Both the position numbers and the translations under genes were made by a program. The notes under the pieces were generated by a model. That model was not told where the DNA came from. It searched no databases and saw nothing but the letters and a program-made list of their open reading frames with translations. Below, piece after piece: positions 58,127-64,000 of a stretch of DNA of 64,000 nt; positions within the stretch are counted from its first letter, which is position 1, and each line of letters begins with the position of its first letter. The stretch covers positions 1-64,000 of the forward strand of contig NZ_JAOVQM010000003.1 of NCBI RefSeq assembly GCF_025742995.1, in the 5' to 3' direction. Source of the DNA: Paracholeplasma manati (lineage in GTDB: Bacteria; Bacillota_I; Bacilli_A; Acholeplasmatales; UBA5453).

Positions 58127-59653
58127 ATGTCCTATGTGATTGAAATGCTCAATATTACCAAGCGATTTCCAGGTATCATCGCGAATGATAATATTACATT
58201 ACAAGTAAAAAAAGGCGAAATCCACGCACTACTCGGGGAAAATGGTGCGGGTAAATCCACATTGATGTCGGTCTTGTTCGGTTTGTATCAACCAGAAGAA
58301 GGCATCATAAAAGTCAATGGTGAAGAAGTAAAAATTAAAAACCCGAACGATGCAAATGCATTAAAAATTGGGATGGTGCATCAGCATTTTAAGCTTGTAC
58401 ACAATTATACCGTTGTTGAAAATATCATCTTAGGTAGAGAAGAAACCAAAAAAGGGTTCATCAGCCTAACCGATGCGAAAAAGAAAATTGTCGAACTTTC
58501 ACAACGCTACAAACTTAAAATTGACCCTAATGCAAAAATCCAAGACATTACCGTTGGGATGCAACAACGTGTTGAAATCCTAAAAATGTTATACCGTGAT
58601 GCGGACATCTTGATTTTTGATGAACCGACTGCGGTATTAACCCCACAAGAAATTGAAGAATTGATGCATATTATGCAAGATATGGTGGCTGAAGGTAAAT
58701 CCATCATTTTAATCACGCATAAGCTCAATGAAATCAAAATGGTGGCTGACCGCTGTACTGTCCTAAGAAAAGGTAAATACATCGGGACTGTCGATGTTAA
58801 AACCACCACAGTTGATCAAATGGCAGAAATGATGGTTGGCCGTAAGGTGAACTTTACGATTGATAAAGCAGAAGCCAAGTTGACCAAACCGGTATTAAGG
58901 CTAGAAGGTATTCATCATCACAACATACTTTTGAATAAAGAAGACTTGAAAGACATCTCTTTCGAAGTATATGGTGGTGAAATTGTCGTCGTTGCTGGTA
59001 TTGAAGGCAACGGTCAAACCCAATTGGCAGAAGTCATCACAGGGCTAAAAGAGGCGAAATCAGGTCATGTTTATTTGAACGATATCGATATCACACAAAA
59101 ATCGATTCGTGAAAAAACATTGGCAGGGATTTCACACATCCCAGAAGATCGACATAAATTCGGATTGGTGCTCGATTTTAACTTAGCTGAAAACATGATT
59201 TTACAAACGTATTTTAGTGAACAGTTTCAAAAATATGGTTTCTTAAAATTTGATGAAATCCATCGAAATGCCGAAGCACTGATTGAAAAATACGATGTTA
59301 GAAGTGCGAATGGTCGTAAAACAAAGACCAGAAGTATGTCTGGTGGTAACCAACAAAAAGCCATCATTGCGAGAGAATTATCCCGAAATACCGATTTGGT
59401 GGTTGCCGTACAGCCAACCCGTGGGTTGGATGTGGGTGCGATTGAGTACATCCACCACCAATTGATCAATATGAGAGACCAACAAAAAGCTATCTTGGTT
59501 TTTTCCCTTGAACTCGATGAAGTATTTAACTTAGCTGACCGTATTTTGGTCATGTATGAAGGCGAAATCGTCGCCAACTTAGACGCGAAGAAGACCAATG
59601 AAAATGAACTGGGCTTGTACATGTCAGGGTCGAAACGAGGTAACCAAAAATGA
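58127..59653 (+). CDS. nucleoside ABC importer ATPase (NupO-like)
   Basis: 508 residues, two NBDs in one chain, as in the RbsA/NupO group. NBD1 is intact (GENGAGKSTL, VGMQQRVEILK, IFDEPTAVLT). NBD2 has the usual degenerate P-loop (GIEGNGQTQL) with MSGGNQQKAIIAREL and QPTRGLDVGA. It energises the two permeases. Overlaps the next gene (ATGA). Confidence 0.92.
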   Translation: MSYVIEMLNITKRFPGIIANDNITLQVKKGEIHALLGENGAGKSTLMSVLFGLYQPEEGIIKVNGEEVKIKNPNDANALKIGMVHQHFKLVHNYTVVENIILGREETKKGFISLTDAKKKIVELSQRYKLKIDPNAKIQDITVGMQQRVEILKMLYRDADILIFDEPTAVLTPQEIEELMHIMQDMVAEGKSIILITHKLNEIKMVADRCTVLRKGKYIGTVDVKTTTVDQMAEMMVGRKVNFTIDKAEAKLTKPVLRLEGIHHHNILLNKEDLKDISFEVYGGEIVVVAGIEGNGQTQLAEVITGLKEAKSGHVYLNDIDITQKSIREKTLAGISHIPEDRHKFGLVLDFNLAENMILQTYFSEQFQKYGFLKFDEIHRNAEALIEKYDVRSANGRKTKTRSMSGGNQQKAIIARELSRNTDLVVAVQPTRGLDVGAIEYIHHQLINMRDQQKAILVFSLELDEVFNLADRILVMYEGEIVANLDAKKTNENELGLYMSGSKRGNQK

Positions 59654-60747
59654 TGAAATTTCTAAAACTGGAATCGACTGAAAAAATCATTTCGACCATT
59701 ATATCCATCATTGCTGGTATGCTGTTTGGATTGGTTGTCATGTTACTCATCAATCCTTCCATGGCTTTTGGTGGCTTATCTGCGATTTTACTATCCGGTG
59801 TCTCACAGGGGATGCCTGGTATCGGTAATGTGTTATTTAACTCAGCACCACTGATTTTAACAGGGTTAGCGGTTGCGTTTGCATTCAAAACTGGATTATT
59901 CAATATTGGGGTATCCGGTCAGTTGATGATTGGTGCTTTCGTGGCTGTATTTATTGGGGTTGAATGGGGCTTTTTAGGCCCGATTCACTGGGTAGTTGCG
60001 ATATTAGGCGGGATGCTTGGTGGGATGCTTTGGGCACTGATTCCAGCCTTATTAAAAGCCTATCGTAATGTCCATGAAGTCGTTTCTACCATCATGATGA
60101 ACTATATTGCGATGTATGTATCAAAAATGCTGATTGAAGCGACCATTTATGACAGTGTCAGACAAGAAGCCAGAGAAGTTATCCCTTCCGGTCGTGTACC
60201 ACAATTATTCTTAGATCAAATATTCAGTTTCGAAAAACTTAACTCTGGGATTTTGATCGCGATATTGGCTGGTGCATTGATTTATATCATCCTTGAAAAG
60301 ACAACCTTTGGTTTCCAATTAAAAGCCGTAGGTTATAACCGTGACGCTGCAAAATATGCCGGTGTTAACGATAAACGAAATATCGTCTATTCACTATTGA
60401 TTTCAGGTGCCATCGCTGGTCTTGCAGGTGCTGTGATTTATCTCGTACCAGGTACAGGGATCAAACTAGAAACCAAGTATGCCATTTCACCTTATGGGTT
60501 CCAAGGGATTGCAGTAGCGTTACTCGGTATGAGTAACCCAATTGGTACCGTATTCTCTGGCTTGTTCTTAGGCTACATTGAATCGGCTAACCAAGAGCTT
60601 CAATCCTGGGATTTCAAACGTGAAATCATAGATATCATTTCTGCAAGTATCATTTATTTCTCAGCCTTTACACTCTATTTCCAAAAATATGCGAAGAAAT
60701 ACATCGCTAAATGGTTTGATAAGAAAGGCGGTGCAACCAATGAGTAA
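59650..60747 (+). CDS. nucleoside ABC permease 1 (NupP-like)
   Basis: 365 residues, about ten hydrophobic helices, BPD_transp_2 family. PLILTGLAVAFAFKTGLFNIGVSGQLMIG is the family hallmark. The loop YNRDAAKYAGVN contacts the ATPase. Coupled to neighbours at both ends. Confidence 0.9.
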   Translation: MMKFLKLESTEKIISTIISIIAGMLFGLVVMLLINPSMAFGGLSAILLSGVSQGMPGIGNVLFNSAPLILTGLAVAFAFKTGLFNIGVSGQLMIGAFVAVFIGVEWGFLGPIHWVVAILGGMLGGMLWALIPALLKAYRNVHEVVSTIMMNYIAMYVSKMLIEATIYDSVRQEAREVIPSGRVPQLFLDQIFSFEKLNSGILIAILAGALIYIILEKTTFGFQLKAVGYNRDAAKYAGVNDKRNIVYSLLISGAIAGLAGAVIYLVPGTGIKLETKYAISPYGFQGIAVALLGMSNPIGTVFSGLFLGYIESANQELQSWDFKREIIDIISASIIYFSAFTLYFQKYAKKYIAKWFDKKGGATNE

Positions 60748-61837
60748 ATATTTATCCAAACGCAATATTTGGATTGCAGTCGCCGTTTTGGTATATATTT
60801 TAGTGGCTTTATGGAACAACAATAGTTTTTATAACCTCGTTCGTTGGACGTTGTATTCAACCATTCCACTCGCCATGGTCGCGATGGCAGGGTTGTATTC
60901 AGAACGTTCCGGGGTTGTCAACATTGCCCTAGAGGGGATCATGCTCTTTGGTGCATTCGTTGGTATTTTAACCCTCAATCTCCTTCAACACAACAACATC
61001 GATGGCCAGTTGGTTTTAATCATCACCGTCGTCATTGGGGGATTGGCAGGCTTAATCTTCTCATTACTACACTCTTACGCGTCCATTACGATGAAGTCCA
61101 ACCAAGTTATTTCTGGTACAGCATTAAACATGTTATCCGTAGGTTTAGCGATTTTCGTCGGTCGTGCGTTGTCATCTTCCGGTACAGAAGAAATTGGGTT
61201 TACAGACCGTTATAAACTCAATATCCCAATGTTAAAAGACATTCCTGTGATTGGGGACATCCTCTTCACCAATGTATATTTAATTACGTTATTAGGGCTA
61301 TTGATTTTCGTGGTTGCTGCAATCATTGCATATAAAACCAAATATGGTCTTAGACTCCGTGCCTGCGGTGAAAACCCACATGCAGCAGATGCTGCAGGGA
61401 TCAATGTATATAAGATTCGTTACTTATCGGTATCCATTTCAGGATTACTTGCTGGTATGGGTGGGGTTATCCTGATTGTACCGACATCGACATCCTTTAA
61501 AGCCTCCATTTATGGTTATGGGTTCTTAGCCTTAGCGGTACTGATTTCTGGTCAATGGAAACCTGCAAGGGTATTGGTATTCTCTTTATTATTCGGGTTC
61601 CTAATGAATCTGTCCAATGGGATTACCTTGGTACAATCCGCTTTTGATGGCTTAAGAGCCAATGAATCTTTATTACAAGGGTTATACAATAATCTATATC
61701 TATTCTTCACCCACTTACCAAAAGACATCATCTCAATGACACCATTCATTGTGACACTGATTCTATTGGCACTCACGTCAAAAAACTCTCAAGGGCCAAA
61801 AGCCGCTGGGGAACCATACGATCAAGGGAAGCGTTAA
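60740..61837 (+). CDS. nucleoside ABC permease 2 (NupQ-like)
   Basis: 365 residues from the ATG at 60740; the longer frame at 60689 runs inside the upstream gene. LYSTIPLAMVAMAGLYSERSGVVNIALEGIMLFGAF is the BPD_transp_2 pattern, and RACGENPHAADAAGINVYK the ATPase-contact loop. It pairs with the first permease to form the channel. Overlap of eight bases. Confidence 0.9.
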   Translation: MSKYLSKRNIWIAVAVLVYILVALWNNNSFYNLVRWTLYSTIPLAMVAMAGLYSERSGVVNIALEGIMLFGAFVGILTLNLLQHNNIDGQLVLIITVVIGGLAGLIFSLLHSYASITMKSNQVISGTALNMLSVGLAIFVGRALSSSGTEEIGFTDRYKLNIPMLKDIPVIGDILFTNVYLITLLGLLIFVVAAIIAYKTKYGLRLRACGENPHAADAAGINVYKIRYLSVSISGLLAGMGGVILIVPTSTSFKASIYGYGFLALAVLISGQWKPARVLVFSLLFGFLMNLSNGITLVQSAFDGLRANESLLQGLYNNLYLFFTHLPKDIISMTPFIVTLILLALTSKNSQGPKAAGEPYDQGKR

Positions 61838-61878
61838 TCGCTTCCTTTTTTGTCGAAAAAAAAGACCGAAGTGGTCTA
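61827..61878. terminator. convergent terminators of the importer operon and ispG
   Basis: GGAAGCG-TTAAT-CGCTTCC followed by T6 ends the plus-strand operon. A separate AGACC...GGTCT hairpin at 61863-61877, preceded by A-rich sequence, ends ispG on the minus strand. Confidence 0.8.
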
Positions 61879-62910
61879 GAATTCGTCAATCATCTTGACA
61901 AGTTCATCATACACTTCGGCTTCTTTTATTTTCTTAACGATTTGTCCGTGTTTAAATATCACGGCTTCACCTTTACCACCAGCCACACCAATATCCGCGT
62001 GTTTCGCTTCACCTGGGCCATTGACTTTGCAGCCCATAATCGCAACATTGATGTGTTTATTCACGCCTTGTAAGTAGGTTTCAATGCGCTTGGCGATATC
62101 AATCATATCATATTGGATGCGCCCGCACGTAGGACAGCTGATTAAATTGGGAATATCATTTCTTAAGTTGAGGTTTTTGAGGATTTCTTTAGCAGCTCTG
62201 ATTTCGATTTCAGGGTTATCTGTTAATGAAACACGAATCGTATTACCAATGCCTTCATGAAGTAAAATACCAATCCCCATCGCACTCTTGATGGCACCAG
62301 AGAAAGCAGTACCTGCTTCAGTCACCCCTAAGTGTAGTGGGTATGGGAATGTTTTAGCGGCTAAGCGATAGGTTTCGATCATTAAGTTCATGTCAGTCGC
62401 TTTTAATGACAATGCAATATCAAAGAAATTCATGCTTTCTAAGATTTCTACATGGCCTTTTGCAACCTTGATCATGTTTTCGGCAGTAGGTTCTAAACCA
62501 TCGGGTAATGACCCACTATTGACACCAATACGGATGGGGATACCTTTGGCTTTACATGCATCCACGACCATTTCCACTTTGGAACGGTCTTTGATGTTCC
62601 CTGGATTCAAACGAATTTTATCCACACCTTGGTTGATGGCTTCAAGTGCCAATTTGTAATCAAAATGGATGTCCGCAACCAATGGAATGTGGATTTGTCT
62701 TTTAATTTCACCCAACGCTGCTGCATCCACTTTATCAAGTACTGCTACACGGACGATTTCACAACCCGCTTTTTCCAATTGATGGATTTGTTTGACGGTC
62801 GATTCGATATCTTTGGTATACGTGGTTGTCATACTTTGAATATATACATGGTTGTTACCACCCATGATTAAATTGCCCACCTTGATGGGTCTTGTTTGTA
62901 GTCTTTGCAT
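61876..62910 (-). CDS. ispG: 4-hydroxy-3-methylbut-2-enyl diphosphate synthase
   Basis: 344 residues. It converts MEcPP to HMBPP, the seventh step of the non-mevalonate (MEP) isoprenoid pathway. N-terminal barrel (RPIKVGNLIMGGNNHVYIQSMTTT, VADIHFDYKLALEAI, RLNPGNIKDRSK). The C-terminal 4Fe-4S domain keeps its cysteines in ISCPTCGR and IMGCKVNGPGEA. Single gene behind AGGTGATATTTT. Confidence 0.95.
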   Translation of the reverse strand: MQRLQTRPIKVGNLIMGGNNHVYIQSMTTTYTKDIESTVKQIHQLEKAGCEIVRVAVLDKVDAAALGEIKRQIHIPLVADIHFDYKLALEAINQGVDKIRLNPGNIKDRSKVEMVVDACKAKGIPIRIGVNSGSLPDGLEPTAENMIKVAKGHVEILESMNFFDIALSLKATDMNLMIETYRLAAKTFPYPLHLGVTEAGTAFSGAIKSAMGIGILLHEGIGNTIRVSLTDNPEIEIRAAKEILKNLNLRNDIPNLISCPTCGRIQYDMIDIAKRIETYLQGVNKHINVAIMGCKVNGPGEAKHADIGVAGGKGEAVIFKHGQIVKKIKEAEVYDELVKMIDEF

Positions 62911-62928
62911 AAAATATCACCTAAATCG

Positions 62929-62937
62929 ATTATATCA
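62929..62937 (-). promoter_or_regulatory. extended -10 promoter of ispG
   Basis: TGATATAAT on the minus strand, about 20 bases before the start codon. Confidence 0.5.
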
Positions 62938-63004
62938 CAAGTGATAAGTTTTTAAGATACAACGCTTATTTATAATTAATCTCTCTATTATTTATAAAAA
63001 AACC

Positions 63005-63033
63005 TTGATTGTTTCTACATTTGGCCTTATAAT
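63005..63033 (+). promoter_or_regulatory. promoter of the ferritin-like/VIT1 gene
   Basis: TTGATT, 17-base spacer, TATAAT; 22 bases before the start. Confidence 0.6.
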
Positions 63034-63055
63034 GTATCTCATACGAGGTGAAACG

Positions 63056-63928
63056 ATGCAAACATTATCGAATGAACAAAAAAGGACTTATCGCGAATTT
63101 GCGAGAGAAGAGTCCTTGGCTTATCATCTTTATATGCGGATTGCGAAAAGACAAAAGAAGCCAGAAAACCGTATCATTTTGGAAGGGATTGCTTTGCAAG
63201 AAAAAAAGCACCTAGATATCTTCAATTCCTACTTAGGTAAAAAAGCCGTCAACATCGAAGTTAAAAGGCCTTCCTTCAAACTGATGTTTTATACTGTAAT
63301 CATGTACACTTTAGGTATCATTTTTACATTGCGTATATTTGAACGTTTAGAAGCACACTCTAGAAAATCTTACCGTGCAGTGATCGATGAAATTGATGAA
63401 CTTAAAGATATCTTAAAAGATGAAAAATCCCATGAAGAAGCACTGATTAATATCTTAAACGATGAAAAATTATTGTTCGCTTCATCCATTGTACTAGGTA
63501 TGAACGATGCATTGGTAGAAATTAGCGGTGCCTTGGCAGGATTTACACTTGCCATCAATGATTCGTTAAAGGTGGGGACACTCGGATTAATCACAGGCAT
63601 CAGTGCGGCGTTAAGTATGGCAGCATCTGAATTCTTATCGAGAAAACAAGACGATGAAGAAAATCCACTCATTTATGCTTTATATACAGGCATCGCTTAT
63701 GTGATTGTTGTCAGTTTATTGATTCTGCCTTATTTCCTCATCAGCATCCCACTCGTATCGATGGGTGTCATGATTGGGATTGTCATATTCATCATTTTCG
63801 CGTTCAACTATTATATCTCGATTGCGAAAAAACAACCATTGTTTAAAAACTTTATTACGATGACCTTGATTGCCTTAGTGGTTGCAAGCATCTCATTCTT
63901 AATCGGTCTATTTGTGGATTCGTTATAA
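63056..63928 (+). CDS. ferritin-like domain fused to VIT1/CCC1 metal transporter
   Basis: 290 residues from the ATG at 63056 (GAGGTG upstream). The N-terminal ~140 residues look rubrerythrin-like: EES at 18-20, LQEKKH with Glu49-x-x-His52, and a second ExxH in DEKSHEEAL. A hydrophobic segment (~75-92) interrupts them. The C-terminal half is VIT1/CCC1: VLGMNDALVEISGALAGFT, GISAALSMAASEFLSRK and three further helices. These proteins move Fe2+ or Mn2+ out of the cytoplasm, with the ferritin-like domain sensing or loading metal. Confidence 0.85.
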   Translation: MQTLSNEQKRTYREFAREESLAYHLYMRIAKRQKKPENRIILEGIALQEKKHLDIFNSYLGKKAVNIEVKRPSFKLMFYTVIMYTLGIIFTLRIFERLEAHSRKSYRAVIDEIDELKDILKDEKSHEEALINILNDEKLLFASSIVLGMNDALVEISGALAGFTLAINDSLKVGTLGLITGISAALSMAASEFLSRKQDDEENPLIYALYTGIAYVIVVSLLILPYFLISIPLVSMGVMIGIVIFIIFAFNYYISIAKKQPLFKNFITMTLIALVVASISFLIGLFVDSL

Positions 63929-63933
63929 AACTC

Positions 63934-63962
63934 TTTACAACTGTTTTTTAAACTGTTATAAT
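63934..63962 (+). promoter_or_regulatory. strong promoter reading out of the window
   Basis: TTTACA, 17-base spacer, TATAAT with an extended TG (TGTTATAAT). No start codon is seen before the window ends 38 bases later. A small hairpin AAGGA-ATAATA-TCCTT follows. Confidence 0.65.
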
Positions 63963-64000
63963 GTGTGAGGTTATAACAAGGAATAATATCCTTTTGAGGC

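Overview
This window looks like chromosome from a low-GC, wall-less or near-wall-less Firmicute of the Acholeplasma/Izemoplasma type (class Mollicutes). It is A+T-rich and densely coded. TGG is used for Trp and TGA as a stop (for example at 8397-8399), so the standard code applies, which excludes Mycoplasma-type code 4. Surface proteins are anchored as lipoproteins with clear lipoboxes. No cell-wall or respiration genes appear. The non-mevalonate isoprenoid enzyme IspG is present. The assignment is inferred from gene content, not from a database search.

Region 1 (1-3.5 kb): the 3' part of an IS200/IS605-type tnpB, cut by the left window edge, followed by a lipoprotein glycosidase. Region 2 (3.6-13.3 kb) is accessory in character and visibly richer in A+T. 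It holds a membrane-anchored XRE regulator, a HIT-HNH-winged-helix operon whose third gene is a free-standing copy of the DpnI C-terminal methyl-adenine reader domain, an AIPR abortive-infection protein with a nuclease-like N-terminus, and a 1598-residue fusion of DEDD exonuclease, RecQ helicase and UvrD helicase. I read this as a phage-defence/restriction island and the best place to look for an undescribed system.

Region 3 (13.4-33 kb) returns to the denser core style: a GNAT acetyltransferase, a large SF1 helicase with a degenerate nuclease tail, a flavin/heme-fold protein, an ABC-F ATPase, an unusual 1001-residue membrane protein built on 11-residue aromatic repeats, ThpR, a membrane acyltransferase paired with an adenylate-forming ligase, a guanylate-kinase-like protein, a PAS-PAS-GGDEF cyclase, AIM24 and DHFR-like proteins, and a MacB/LolD-type ABC exporter.

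Region 4 (33-46 kb): a helical lipoprotein with two fibronectin-III-like modules, an ABC-2 exporter, an alkaline-phosphatase-superfamily enzyme, an anchored endonuclease I, tRNA-Lys(CUU), NUDIX and HAD housekeeping enzymes, and a divergent pair of GH13 alpha-glucosidases sharing a regulatory region with two operator-like palindromes (maltodextrin use under LacI-family control is inferred).

Region 5 (46-64 kb): a 1927-residue membrane-anchored repeat protein (71-residue tandem units), a NUDIX enzyme, a hotdog thioesterase, a second ABC-F protein, a MATE exporter, a complete BMP-family nucleoside ABC importer (lipoprotein, ATPase, two permeases), IspG, and a ferritin-like/VIT1 metal transporter. 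A strong promoter at the right edge reads out of the window.
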